Of a stretch of 64,000 bases of DNA, positions 18,869 through 27,255 are shown piece after piece. The translations under genes and the position numbers were made by a program. How positions within the stretch are numbered: position 1 is the stretch's first letter; each line of letters begins with the position of its first letter. The notes under the pieces are model-generated. The model made no database searches. It was not told where the DNA came from and was given only the letters and a program-made list of their open reading frames with translations. This stretch comes from Bacteroidota bacterium. Lineage in GTDB: Bacteria; Bacteroidota; Bacteroidia; Chitinophagales; Chitinophagaceae. Location: NCBI GenBank assembly GCA_028875875.1, contig JAGWUV010000001.1, positions 62,001-126,000 on the forward strand. The letters run 5' to 3'.

Positions 18869-19942
18869 TTATAATTTTTCGTATAGAGCCCTAAGTTTTT
18901 CCCTTGTCATTATTTTTTCCCAGTCTTTTCCCAATGCATTTTCCCACAAAGGTTTCATACCTAAGGAAACATTGATCATGGTATCGAACTGTTCATTTGA
19001 AAGCCCTTTACAAATGCCCACAGGAATATCTATTTTATTCTTCTCCACCATACGTTTAAATTCATCCACGCCCTGCGGATAATATTCTTCCAAATGGTTC
19101 ATCACAATACAGTTGCCAATGCCATGTTTCGTTCCCAGCAGGTAGCTTAAGCCATAGCTTACAGCATGTGCCACACCTACCTGGCTGTAGGCAATACTCA
19201 TACCACCGGCATAAGAAGCCATCATTAATTTATCATCGCTGCTATCATCCCATCCGTCTTTTTCTAAAAATACTTCCTGGCAAAGCTCTAATGCTTTTTC
19301 ACCATAGCTCTTACTGAATTCATTCAGGTAAGTTCCTTCAAGGCTTTCAATGCAATGGATATAACAATCCATACCTGTATAAAAGCGCTGGTTAACGGGG
19401 GCATTCTTGGTTAATTCAGGATCGAGTACAATTTGATCGAAAGGTGTAAAATCTGAGTTCATTCCCAGCTTACGTGTTGGGCCTGTTAATACGGTAGTTC
19501 TGGATACTTCTGCACCTGTACCGCTTAACGTGGGGATACCCACTTTATAAACACCGGGAAGTTTTACCAGGTCCCATCCCTGGTAATCAGCAGAAGAGCC
19601 CGGGTTGGTCATCATTAAGGAAACAGCTTTGGCAAGATCCATCGTAGAGCCGCCGCCAATACCAATGATACCGCTGATGGTACCAAACTCACTTTTCAAT
19701 TCCTGTGCCAGTGCATCTACCTGTTTGGTCTTAGGTTCATGGGTAACGTCGGCAAACAGTATTTTATCATTACCCCGTAATGGGATCCTGTTAACGAGTG
19801 GTTTGTTTTCAAAGAAATGATCTACCAAAAAAATCATGGGAGCATTAGGCTTTCTTTGTGGTGCCAGTATTTCATCTAACTGGTTAAAACTTCCTCTTCC
19901 ATACACCACATAGCTTACCATCTTGAAATTTCTGAACTGCAT
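18869..19942 (-). CDS. Iron-containing alcohol dehydrogenase, probable Kdo 8-oxidase (KdnB-like)
   Basis: Group III iron alcohol dehydrogenase of about 357 residues, started at ATG 19942 (MQFRNFKMVSYVVYGRGSFNQL). The NAD-binding GIGGGSTMDLAK is present, and all four metal ligands are visible: Asp and His of GMDCYIHCIE, His of GVAHAVSYG and His of GTKHGIGN. The N-terminal FGRGSFNQL-type sequence and its length resemble KdnB, which oxidises Kdo at C8 before transamination to 8-amino-Kdo. A kdsB gene lies 2 kb away, consistent with this. No KdnA aminotransferase is in the window, so the specific function is inferred; the enzyme family is certain. Confidence 0.72.
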   Translation of the reverse strand: MQFRNFKMVSYVVYGRGSFNQLDEILAPQRKPNAPMIFLVDHFFENKPLVNRIPLRGNDKILFADVTHEPKTKQVDALAQELKSEFGTISGIIGIGGGSTMDLAKAVSLMMTNPGSSADYQGWDLVKLPGVYKVGIPTLSGTGAEVSRTTVLTGPTRKLGMNSDFTPFDQIVLDPELTKNAPVNQRFYTGMDCYIHCIESLEGTYLNEFSKSYGEKALELCQEVFLEKDGWDDSSDDKLMMASYAGGMSIAYSQVGVAHAVSYGLSYLLGTKHGIGNCIVMNHLEEYYPQGVDEFKRMVEKNKIDIPVGICKGLSNEQFDTMINVSLGMKPLWENALGKDWEKIMTREKLRALYEKL

Positions 19943-19960
19943 AGGCTTGGTTTGATACAA

Positions 19961-20614
19961 AAAATGAGGGCGTAAAGATAGGTAAAAGCCATTCGCTGAA
20001 GGGTATACTGCTCAACCAATAATGGGTAGGCCGGTATTTTTAGGTTTTTATTAGAGGGAAGGGAGATGGCTGAGTTTAGCAAGAAGGCAATAAGGTTTGA
20101 ATAAGCAGAAAGAAAAAGTGATGAGCGATGGCTGAGTCTGCCCATGGATACGATTAAACTGAAGTAAAGCAGTACTTTATTGGATTCATCATCTGGAATA
20201 AAACAACTACAAAATAGTATTAAAACTATTATAAAACATATATAAGCCATTCCTTTAAAAGGTTGGGATATATATGAGATATATATAGCTTGTATATGGG
20301 ATATATATGGCTTACACTCTTGTTTGAGTCGAAAAAAACCGTTGCAATTCCCGGAGAAAAAAATTATCGCTTAATTGAAATAGACACGATGAGAAAATAG
20401 GATTAATTGATTCTAAATGGAGAATTACGAATTTATTTCTCATCGAATGCCTCCGATGGTCGAAGACATTGCTGGAAAATGAAACTTCCCTATTAGTGTT
20501 AGCCCTTGCATCAGCATTGTATTTTCCCACTCAAAAAGATATTTTAAAAATAATCTATCTCATTTTATTGTGGGTATAGGAAAAATTAATTAAAATTGCT
20601 ATGCAACACCCTGT
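19961..20614. other. Non-coding AT-rich gap between the kdnB-like gene and rhomboid 3
   Basis: About 650 bp, the longest gap in the window without a gene I can support. Short frames exist on both strands but none resembles a protein family. It holds an alternating AT tract in which GGGATATATATG occurs twice as a direct repeat (20265-20276 and 20298-20309). It must contain the promoters of both divergent neighbours. Confidence 0.5.
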
Positions 20615-22018
20615 ATGAAGTCAACCTTTATTGTAGAAAATATTGAACAAGCTCTTTTGCCTGAACAGTGGATCATGTTAGCTAGTCTTTCTATGAATGA
20701 TCTGAACTGGCAGCATACTATTATCAATAATCATCAAATCGTTGGTAGAACAAAAGTGGGTATGTTCACCACCGGTGAACAGGTTTCATTTACTGTACAT
20801 GAAAATAGCGGTACCATCGAAAGTGCCTCCATGCAATGGAATCCTTTCAGCGGTAAGCGAAATCAAAAAAATATACAAGTGCTGCAAGAGTATATGCGGT
20901 TGAACAGGAAGATCTATTCTCCAGAACAGCTATCCGAGCTCTTCCGCTCTTATTTTAGTCACAACAAGGCTAACTATTCTGATCATATCGTTTTAACGAA
21001 AGGTAATTTTATCGGAACCTATTCTTTAATCGCCATCAACGTACTGGTATTTATTGCCATGGTGGCTTCCGGTGTTTCTTTTACCGAGCCTAACGTAATG
21101 GATATTTATCACTGGGGAGGAAATATCCGCATCTACACATTAGGTGGCGAATGGTGGCGGGTGATCACCAGCAACTTTGTGCATATCGGTTTTGTACACC
21201 TGTTCCTGAATATGTATGCACTCTTTTTTGTGGGCCGTTACCTGGAACCGATCATTAACAAATGGCTTATGATTATCCTGTACCTATGCACCGGTATCTT
21301 TGCCAGTTTGGTAAGTATATGGTGGACGGGTAGCCGCATCAGTGCCGGAGCCTCGGGAGCTATTTTTGGTTTATACGGTACTTTCATTGCACTGTTAACC
21401 ACCAACCTGATCGACAGCCGTATCCGTTTTGCACTGCTGCAAAGCTTCCTCATTTTTGTCGTGTATTCTTTATTCAGCGGTATGCAGCCCGGCATAGATA
21501 ATGCAGCGCACTTGGGCGGCTTGCTGAGCGGGGCTTTATTCGGTTATTGTTTTTATGCCATGCAAAGCCTGTGGCGGCCATTTGTTATTACAGGCATTGT
21601 GGTAATGTTTTGTACACTTTCACTTGCTACTTTTTACCTGGTTACACACCGAACCTATAAAGCACAAATGATAGAACTATTGAGCAGGTTCTCGGATTAT
21701 GAATCAAAAGCACTAAATGTAAGAAAGGGCAGAGCGTTTAAATCTGTAAATGTTCGCATTGCTGAGATGAACAATATTGCTGCACCTTCGTGGCATGCCT
21801 GTTCCCTTATAGTGGATAGTGTAGACAAACTGCCGCTCGATACGCTGTTATCCAAACAAAAGATCAACTTAATGAGGCAGTATATAAAGGCAAGGATAGA
21901 AGAAAATAAACTGATGATTGATGCCGATAAAAATAATCGGGCAAACACCGATGCCTTAGACAGTGTCAGGGCGATAATACATGATCAGCTTACTACTATA
22001 GAGGCGTTACGCTATTAA
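20615..22018 (+). CDS. Rhomboid-family protease with N- and C-terminal extensions (rhomboid 3)
   Basis: 467 residues: a ~130-residue cytosolic N-terminal domain with no motif I recognise, a six-TM rhomboid core (~132-340), and a ~115-residue hydrophilic C-terminal tail. The catalytic site is intact: Ser247 in GASGAIFG, His299 in NAAHLGG, Asn199 in HLFLNM, and the L1 region WWRVITSNFVHIG. Such extended rhomboids are common in Bacteroidota; substrates are unknown. The 3' end overlaps the convergent kdsB by 12 bp. Confidence 0.9.
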   Translation: MKSTFIVENIEQALLPEQWIMLASLSMNDLNWQHTIINNHQIVGRTKVGMFTTGEQVSFTVHENSGTIESASMQWNPFSGKRNQKNIQVLQEYMRLNRKIYSPEQLSELFRSYFSHNKANYSDHIVLTKGNFIGTYSLIAINVLVFIAMVASGVSFTEPNVMDIYHWGGNIRIYTLGGEWWRVITSNFVHIGFVHLFLNMYALFFVGRYLEPIINKWLMIILYLCTGIFASLVSIWWTGSRISAGASGAIFGLYGTFIALLTTNLIDSRIRFALLQSFLIFVVYSLFSGMQPGIDNAAHLGGLLSGALFGYCFYAMQSLWRPFVITGIVVMFCTLSLATFYLVTHRTYKAQMIELLSRFSDYESKALNVRKGRAFKSVNVRIAEMNNIAAPSWHACSLIVDSVDKLPLDTLLSKQKINLMRQYIKARIEENKLMIDADKNNRANTDALDSVRAIIHDQLTTIEALRY

Positions 22019-22726
22019 CCCCTGTGCTCTCTCCAAATCTTCCGGCGTATCTATCTCAATGCCCATGTATTCGGTAACTACCATTTTCAAGGGAATACCA
22101 TTCTCTAAGTAACGTAAACATTCTATTTTTTCAGCGGCTTCCAGGGGTGTCATTTCCCAGTTGGTAAAGTTGATGAGTGCCTGCTTTCGAAAAGCATACA
22201 CCCCAATATGTTCATAATAAACGGGAGAAATAGTTGTATCCCTGCGATAAGGGATCACACTTCTGCTGAACATCAACGCGTTCATATTTTTATCAACGGC
22301 TACCTTCACATAGTTAGGGTCTGCGATCAGTTTAGCGTCTTTCAACACCTGCATCAAAGAGGCTACCTGTACAGTAGCATCTTCAAATACTTGCAATAGT
22401 TTCTCCAGCGGTTCTCTTTTTACAAAAGGCTCATCACCCTGTACATTCACAATCACTTCCACATCTAAACCTTCCGCAGCTTCTGCAATACGATCACTAC
22501 CGCTTTCATGTGCCTTTTTGCTCATAATGGCTTTACCACCATGCTGTGTAATTTCGTTGAAAATGATATCGCTGTCCGTTACCACAAATACATCATCGAA
22601 TAAACCGGTAGCGATGGTATTATCATAAGTATGGCGGATAACGGTTTTATTTCCCAGCACCTGCATGAGCTTGGCAGGAAAACGGGTGGCAGCGTAGCGT
22701 GCAGGGATCATTGCAACTTTCTTCAT
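22007..22726 (-). CDS. kdsB: CMP-3-deoxy-D-manno-octulosonate cytidylyltransferase
   Basis: 239-residue nucleotidyltransferase that activates Kdo (or 8-amino-Kdo) with CTP for lipid A-core assembly. Visible motifs are MIPARYAATRFPAKLM (CTP-binding loop), VVTDSDIIFNE, SGSDRIAEAAEG, VNVQGDEPFV (Mg-binding Asp), and the C-terminal GIEIDTPEDLERA. Length matches KdsB. Together with the KdnB-like dehydrogenase 2 kb away it may act on 8-amino-Kdo, as KdsB does in Shewanella; that is an inference. About 30 bp separate its start from the upstream sterol-desaturase-family gene. Confidence 0.93.
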   Translation of the reverse strand: MKKVAMIPARYAATRFPAKLMQVLGNKTVIRHTYDNTIATGLFDDVFVVTDSDIIFNEITQHGGKAIMSKKAHESGSDRIAEAAEGLDVEVIVNVQGDEPFVKREPLEKLLQVFEDATVQVASLMQVLKDAKLIADPNYVKVAVDKNMNALMFSRSVIPYRRDTTISPVYYEHIGVYAFRKQALINFTNWEMTPLEAAEKIECLRYLENGIPLKMVVTEYMGIEIDTPEDLERAQGLIA

Positions 22727-22756
22727 TACAAAAATTTGCGCAAAGATGCAGAAAAT

Positions 22757-23581
22757 CTATTCCATCTTACCGAAAGGCTTTTTCAGTAATGCCATAAAAT
22801 TTTCATCCTGTTCATTAGGGTAATAACGGTCTAACCCATATTTCAAATCAGCCGTATCCAGTTTCATAAACGTACCCAGCAGCCGGTCCCACACTGCTAA
22901 TACCGCTCCGTAATTGCTATCCGTAAAAGGCTGTTTCCAATGATGGTGTACTTTGTGCATATTGGGCGAAACAAATACATAGCTCAACATTTTATCCAAC
23001 CCCTTCGGTAAAGCAATATTGGCATGCGTGAAGGCAGCAGAAAGCACCAATATAGTTTGAAAGATCATCACCGCATACATAGGGGCGCCACATACCATGA
23101 TTCCTATGAAAAAGAACAATCCACGTAATACGCTTTCTACCGGGTGATGCCGTAAACCGGTAGTTACATCCACTTTATTATCGGCATGGTGCACTACATG
23201 GAACTGCCATAAAAATTTAAGCTTATGTTCTGTAATGTGTACCAGCCAGCCGCCAAAAAAATCAAGTGTAAGGAAAGATAGTAGGATCGTGGATCCTATG
23301 CTTGCCTTCAGCCAGTATACCAAGCCAAACTGGTTGTTCCTGCACCAGTCGCTCAGCCGGATAATTAGTATGGCCAGGAAAGTATGAATGATGAGATGAA
23401 TGAGCGTGAACCCGAAGTTAATCGCTGCATGATGCAGTTTAGTGCTTTTGTAAGTTAGGTGAACAAGGGGTATTGAGCCTTCCATGATCCAGAATAGTAA
23501 GAGGCCTCCTACTAAAAACAACATTCGCTCCAGTGGCCGTTGTTCCAGTGTTTCAAAATGGGTAACAATATTGGTAAACAT
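22757..23581 (-). CDS. Sterol desaturase / fatty acid hydroxylase family membrane protein
   Basis: 274-residue integral membrane di-iron enzyme. The family histidine boxes are present: HVVHHADNKVDVTTGLRHHPVES and, after two hydrophobic spans, THANIALP and HKVHHHWKQP. Four hydrophobic segments lie in the first ~140 residues. Members hydroxylate or desaturate lipids such as fatty acids, sterols or carotenoids. The substrate here is unknown; a membrane or lipid A fatty acid is plausible next to kdsB. It is likely cotranscribed with kdsB (30-bp gap) and separated from dnaN by a terminator. Confidence 0.85.
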   Translation of the reverse strand: MFTNIVTHFETLEQRPLERMLFLVGGLLLFWIMEGSIPLVHLTYKSTKLHHAAINFGFTLIHLIIHTFLAILIIRLSDWCRNNQFGLVYWLKASIGSTILLSFLTLDFFGGWLVHITEHKLKFLWQFHVVHHADNKVDVTTGLRHHPVESVLRGLFFFIGIMVCGAPMYAVMIFQTILVLSAAFTHANIALPKGLDKMLSYVFVSPNMHKVHHHWKQPFTDSNYGAVLAVWDRLLGTFMKLDTADLKYGLDRYYPNEQDENFMALLKKPFGKME

Positions 23582-23621
23582 AGCAGCAAGCGTTAATAGT
23601 ATGAATGTAAGCAGAAAAACA

Positions 23622-23655
23622 AAACCCCGGTAGCCTTAGCCATCGGGGTTTTTAT
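23622..23655 (-). terminator. Intrinsic terminator after dnaN
   Basis: Arms AAAACCCCG and CGGGGTTTT with inner G-T and T-A pairs. It is placed 20-50 bp past the dnaN stop on the minus strand, upstream of the sterol-desaturase-family gene. Confidence 0.7.
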
Positions 23656-23672
23656 CCAAAAGAAAAATAAAA

Positions 23673-24788
23673 TTAGTTATTCAGCATCAAAGGCATTACC
23701 AGCATCAGCAGCTCTTCGTTTTCCGCCTGTTCCGATGGTTTAATGATACCTGCTTTTGTTGGCGTAGATAATTCAATTTTCACTTCATCTGTATCAGCTG
23801 CATTCAGCATTTCAATTAAGAACTTCGCATTAAAGGCAATTTGCAGGTCGCCGCCATCGTACTGGCAACTCATTCTTTCATTTCCTTCAAAGCTAAAGTC
23901 TACATCCTGAGCGGCCATTTGCAGTTCGCTGCCGCTGATGGTAAGGGCCACCTGGTTGGTACTCTTATTAGAGAATACACTCACACGGCGCAAAGCACTT
24001 TGAAAATCGGATTTGTTTACGATCAGTTTGTATGGATTATCAGCCGGTATCACTACTTTGTAATCTGGGAAACGGGCATCGATCAGTCTACAGATCATCT
24101 GCACTTCACCATGGCTTACAAACAAATGGTTATTGTTGTAGCTGATGCTTAATTCATCATCATTATCAGGCAAGGCATTCTTTAATAAGTTCAATGGTTT
24201 TTTAGGAACGATGAACGAATCGGTTTTCGTTGCCCTGGCATCGGTTCTTTTATAACGTACCAGCCTATGTGCATCGGTAGCAACGAACTGAACGCCATCT
24301 CTTGTTAATTCAAAGAAAACGCCTGTCATCGCCGGACGCAAATCATCATTGCTCACTGCGAATAATGTTTTGTTGATAGCAGTTACTAATCCGCTGCTGC
24401 TCATGGTAAAGGCAGTGGTATCATCGGCGGTAGGCTCTTTTGGAAAGTTATCGGGGTTTTCGCCCATCACTTTATACTTACCGTTATCGCTGGTAATTTC
24501 AACACTGTAATTCTTATCAATGTTAAAAGTCAGCGGCTGATCGGCAATATTCTTCAAAGAATCCATCAATATCTTAGCAGGAATACAAACTTTTCCACTC
24601 GCTTTGCTTTCCACATCCATCTGTACCCGCATTACCGTTTCCAGGTCGGTAGCCACCACGTTCAGTTTTTTATCTTCAATCTCAAATAAAAAATCTTCCA
24701 AAATAGGCAGTACCGTGTTGGCATTAATTACACCGCTGATTTGTTGCAAATGCTTTAATAAAGAAGAGGATGAAACGATGAACTTCAT
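23673..24788 (-). CDS. dnaN: DNA polymerase III sliding clamp, beta subunit
   Basis: Processivity clamp of the replicase. Started at ATG 24788 (MKFIVSSSSLLKHLQQISGVI) it is 371 residues, the normal length, whereas an upstream in-frame start adds ten atypical residues. Family segments include PILEDFLFEI, NFPKEP, RDGVQFVATDAHRLVRY, IDARFPDY, and the C-terminal MLVMPLMLNN. Three clamp domains of ~120 residues are evident. No dnaA is nearby. It is divergent from recX, with a notable inverted repeat between the two genes. Confidence 0.96.
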   Translation of the reverse strand: MKFIVSSSSLLKHLQQISGVINANTVLPILEDFLFEIEDKKLNVVATDLETVMRVQMDVESKASGKVCIPAKILMDSLKNIADQPLTFNIDKNYSVEITSDNGKYKVMGENPDNFPKEPTADDTTAFTMSSSGLVTAINKTLFAVSNDDLRPAMTGVFFELTRDGVQFVATDAHRLVRYKRTDARATKTDSFIVPKKPLNLLKNALPDNDDELSISYNNNHLFVSHGEVQMICRLIDARFPDYKVVIPADNPYKLIVNKSDFQSALRRVSVFSNKSTNQVALTISGSELQMAAQDVDFSFEGNERMSCQYDGGDLQIAFNAKFLIEMLNAADTDEVKIELSTPTKAGIIKPSEQAENEELLMLVMPLMLNN

Positions 24789-24843
24789 AATCAGTTTCCA
24801 TTTTATGTATGGCAACAAACCTACTGTAAAATGTTAATATTCC

Positions 24844-24873
24844 ATCCACAATTTATTCATGCTTTTTGTGGAT
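24844..24873. promoter_or_regulatory. DnaA-box-like inverted repeat between dnaN and recX
   Basis: Perfect 8-bp arms ATCCACAA (24844-24851) and TTGTGGAT (24866-24873) with a 14-bp spacer. The right arm extends to TGTGGATAG (24867-24875), one mismatch from the DnaA box TGTGGATAA on that strand. This could be a DnaA site or simply a promoter palindrome. Confidence 0.4.
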
Positions 24874-24986
24874 AGTTTTGCAAGGGACAGGAAGGAGGTG
24901 ATACCGGCAGCAACGCTTTGTGCAGCTTCGGTTGCGTCGCAATCCTTTCATCCGCATCACTTTGGGCAACACAAGCAAATAACAGG

Positions 24987-25466
24987 ATGATCAGGCAAAA
25001 ACTAACACCACAGCAGGCATTACAAAAGCTTAAACAATATTGTGCTTACCAGGAGCGTAGCCATGCCGAAGCTAAAGAAAAACTATATGGTTATGGCCTG
25101 CGAACAACAGAGGTGGAGCAACTGCTTTCGCAACTGATAGAAGAAGATTATTTGAACGAAGAACGCTTTGCCATCCAGTTTGCCGGTGGTAAGTTTCGTA
25201 TGAAAAAATGGGGTAGGGTAAAAATTCAATATGAACTTAAGTTGAAAAAAGTGAGTGCATACAATATTAAAAAAGCACTTTCCGCAATAGATGAGGAACA
25301 ATACCACCAAACCCTGCAACAACTTACTGCGGCAAAGTGGAAAAGCTTAGCTGCTGAACAATACATTAACCGAATGGCCAAAACCACGCAATACATGCTA
25401 CAGAAAGGTTTTGAACAACCGCTTATTCAGCAGGTCATTATGAATATTCGGGAAAAGAAAGATTAA
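24987..25466 (+). CDS. recX: Regulatory protein RecX
   Basis: RecA modulator. Started at ATG 24987 (MIRQKLTPQQALQKLKQYC) it is 159 residues, as expected for the family; a TTG at 24918 would add 23 residues that do not fit. It shows the tandem three-helix repeats: YCAYQERSHAEAKEKLYGYGL, LIEEDYLNEERFAIQFAGGKFRMKKWGRVKIQYELK, and a third repeat near the C-terminus ending MLQKGFEQPLIQQVI. No recA is in the window. It is followed 28 bp later by the lpxR-like gene. Confidence 0.88.
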   Translation: MIRQKLTPQQALQKLKQYCAYQERSHAEAKEKLYGYGLRTTEVEQLLSQLIEEDYLNEERFAIQFAGGKFRMKKWGRVKIQYELKLKKVSAYNIKKALSAIDEEQYHQTLQQLTAAKWKSLAAEQYINRMAKTTQYMLQKGFEQPLIQQVIMNIREKKD

Positions 25467-25494
25467 GTTTTATCTTCATGATGAAATCTGCTGC

Positions 25495-26436
25495 ATGAAG
25501 CTTCTGATCACTGTTATTCTTAGTTGTTTTGTATTACCCATTGTCGCACAGCCGCCAGCCGCCAGATCGTACAGCCAGGAGTTCTCTGTTGTAACAGATA
25601 ATGATGCGTACCTGTTGCAGGGCTCAGACCGCTATTATACCAACGGCCTTTTTTTAACTTACCGAAAAGCGTATCAAAAGAAAGCGGATAAACTGTTACG
25701 GGAATACCAATTAGCACAAACCATTTTTACGCCTTACTATGCCCAGGTTTTTTTTGCAGAGGAAATAGATAGAAGTTTTTGTGGTTACCTCTTTGGCAAA
25801 TACAGTCAAACACATTTTTATGCTAACGGACAAGCATTTCAGTGGTATGCTTCCCTCGGCACCATCGGTACTAATTCTTTGGCAGAGAATCTTCAAAATG
25901 GTATCCACAAACTGGAGGGCCTGTATTCTGTGATCGGTTGGCATTACCAGGTGCAGGAGGCTTTTGCAGTTAATACCGGTTTTAGTTATACGCCATCGGC
26001 AATTGTTGATAACAGTGGTACAGTAAAACTTTCACCCGCAGTAGAGGCCGAACTGGGATCTGTGTTCATCAATGCAAAAGCGGGTACTTATTTGTGTATT
26101 GGTAAGTTTGCGAAGAATAGTGAAAGTGTGTTGTATAACGCTGTTGTTTCAACCGATAAAACAGCAGGCAAACACCGGGAGTTATTCTTCTATTTATTTC
26201 CGCAACTTATAGTACAGGGATATAATGCCACCGTTCAGGGTAATTTGTTTGGAAACAAAAGCGGAACGATCACCAAAACACCTGAAACATTTGTGTTTAA
26301 ACAAACTATCGGATTGGCATTCGCTAAAGAGAGGTGGAGCAGTAAATTAGAAGCAGTACTGCAAACGAAAGAATGCACCACACAGTTCCAGGGCCATGCA
26401 TGGGGATCTTTACAGTTTGCCTATCGGTTTCATTAA
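25495..26436 (+). CDS. Outer-membrane lipid A deacylase, LpxR family
   Basis: 313-residue outer-membrane barrel protein. The signal peptide is MKLLITVILSCFVLPIVAQ. The LpxR signature follows at once: FSVVTDNDAYLLQGSDRYYTNG, holding the conserved Asn-Asp pair of the active site, then alternating amphipathic strands ending in Phe-His (FAYRFH). LpxR removes the 3'-acyloxyacyl group of lipid A in a Ca-dependent reaction. Bacteroidota homologs are poorly characterised, so lipid A as the substrate is inferred from family. It lies between recX and the hydrolase gene in a plus-strand run. Confidence 0.8.
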   Translation: MKLLITVILSCFVLPIVAQPPAARSYSQEFSVVTDNDAYLLQGSDRYYTNGLFLTYRKAYQKKADKLLREYQLAQTIFTPYYAQVFFAEEIDRSFCGYLFGKYSQTHFYANGQAFQWYASLGTIGTNSLAENLQNGIHKLEGLYSVIGWHYQVQEAFAVNTGFSYTPSAIVDNSGTVKLSPAVEAELGSVFINAKAGTYLCIGKFAKNSESVLYNAVVSTDKTAGKHRELFFYLFPQLIVQGYNATVQGNLFGNKSGTITKTPETFVFKQTIGLAFAKERWSSKLEAVLQTKECTTQFQGHAWGSLQFAYRFH

Positions 26437-26453
26437 AAGAATGTAGTTAAAAT

Positions 26454-27254
26454 ATGTCGCTCACTTTTTCCATCATCCAAACTGATCTTGTTTGGGAAAA
26501 TAAGTTGGCCAACCTGGCAATGCTGGAAGAAAAAATTCTTTCCATCACCCACAAAACCAATGTAGTGGTATTGCCGGAAATGTTCAGCACAGGTTTTAGT
26601 ATGCAACCTGAGTTACTGGCAGAAGATATGAAAGGGCCAACCGTGCAGTGGATGAAAAAAATAGCTGCTGCCAAAAAGGTTATTCTCACGGGAAGCCTCA
26701 TTATTGAAGAAGATGGATTTTATTTCAACCGGTTGCTATGGATGCTGCCCAACGGTCAGTACGGGTATTATGATAAACGCCATTGTTTTGCTTTTGCAGG
26801 AGAAGATGAAAAATATACGCCGGGCAATAAACGGGTGATCGCCTCGGTGAACGGTTGGAAAGTAAACCTGCAGATCTGTTACGACCTTCGGTTCCCTGTG
26901 TGGGCAAGGCAATCATTTGATGCTACAGCAGCTGATAAAGAATATGATGTTTTATTGTACGTAGCCAATTGGCCTGAAAGAAGGAGCCATGCCTGGAAAT
27001 CTTTGCTGGTGGCCAGGGCCATAGAAAACCAGTGTTATGTGGTGGGTGTGAACAGGATCGGATATGATGGCAATAGTATTTATCACAGTGGCGATAGTAT
27101 GGTTGTAGGTCCCCTGGGTGAAACACTCTATCATAAGGCCAATGAGGAAGATGTGTTTACCATAATGCTGAACAAAGAAACATTGGGAGAGGTAAGAACA
27201 AAATTTCCTTTCTGGAAAGATGCGGATGGTTTTAAAATTTTGAGCGAAGAGTAA
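26454..27254 (+). CDS. Nitrilase-superfamily amidohydrolase, omega-amidase (YafV/Nit2-like)
   Basis: 266-residue carbon-nitrogen hydrolase. The catalytic Glu-Lys-Cys triad is visible: Glu in VLPEMFSTGF, Lys in YDKRHCFAFAGE, Cys in LQICYDLRFPVW. The ARAIENQCYVVGVNR and GDSMVVGPLGE segments are standard for the YafV group, which hydrolyses alpha-ketoglutaramate or alpha-ketosuccinamate as metabolite repair. It is one base before nagA, so the two are almost certainly cotranscribed, though no shared pathway is obvious. Confidence 0.88.
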   Translation: MSLTFSIIQTDLVWENKLANLAMLEEKILSITHKTNVVVLPEMFSTGFSMQPELLAEDMKGPTVQWMKKIAAAKKVILTGSLIIEEDGFYFNRLLWMLPNGQYGYYDKRHCFAFAGEDEKYTPGNKRVIASVNGWKVNLQICYDLRFPVWARQSFDATAADKEYDVLLYVANWPERRSHAWKSLLVARAIENQCYVVGVNRIGYDGNSIYHSGDSMVVGPLGETLYHKANEEDVFTIMLNKETLGEVRTKFPFWKDADGFKILSEE

Positions 27255-27255
27255 A

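Noticed and set aside
19915-20250. 111-codon minus-strand frame upstream of the kdnB-like gene
   Set aside because: It overlaps the dehydrogenase start, is compositionally irregular (Ser/Leu/Ile-rich), and resembles no family; probably chance in AT-rich DNA.
20265-20309. AT-rich direct repeats considered as iterons or a replication origin
   Set aside because: Only two copies, no DnaA boxes or rep gene nearby, and nothing else plasmid-like in the window.
20312-20530. 72-codon minus-strand frame in the non-coding gap
   Set aside because: No motif, no conserved context, and frames on the other strand are equally open; I could not reconstruct a broken gene either.
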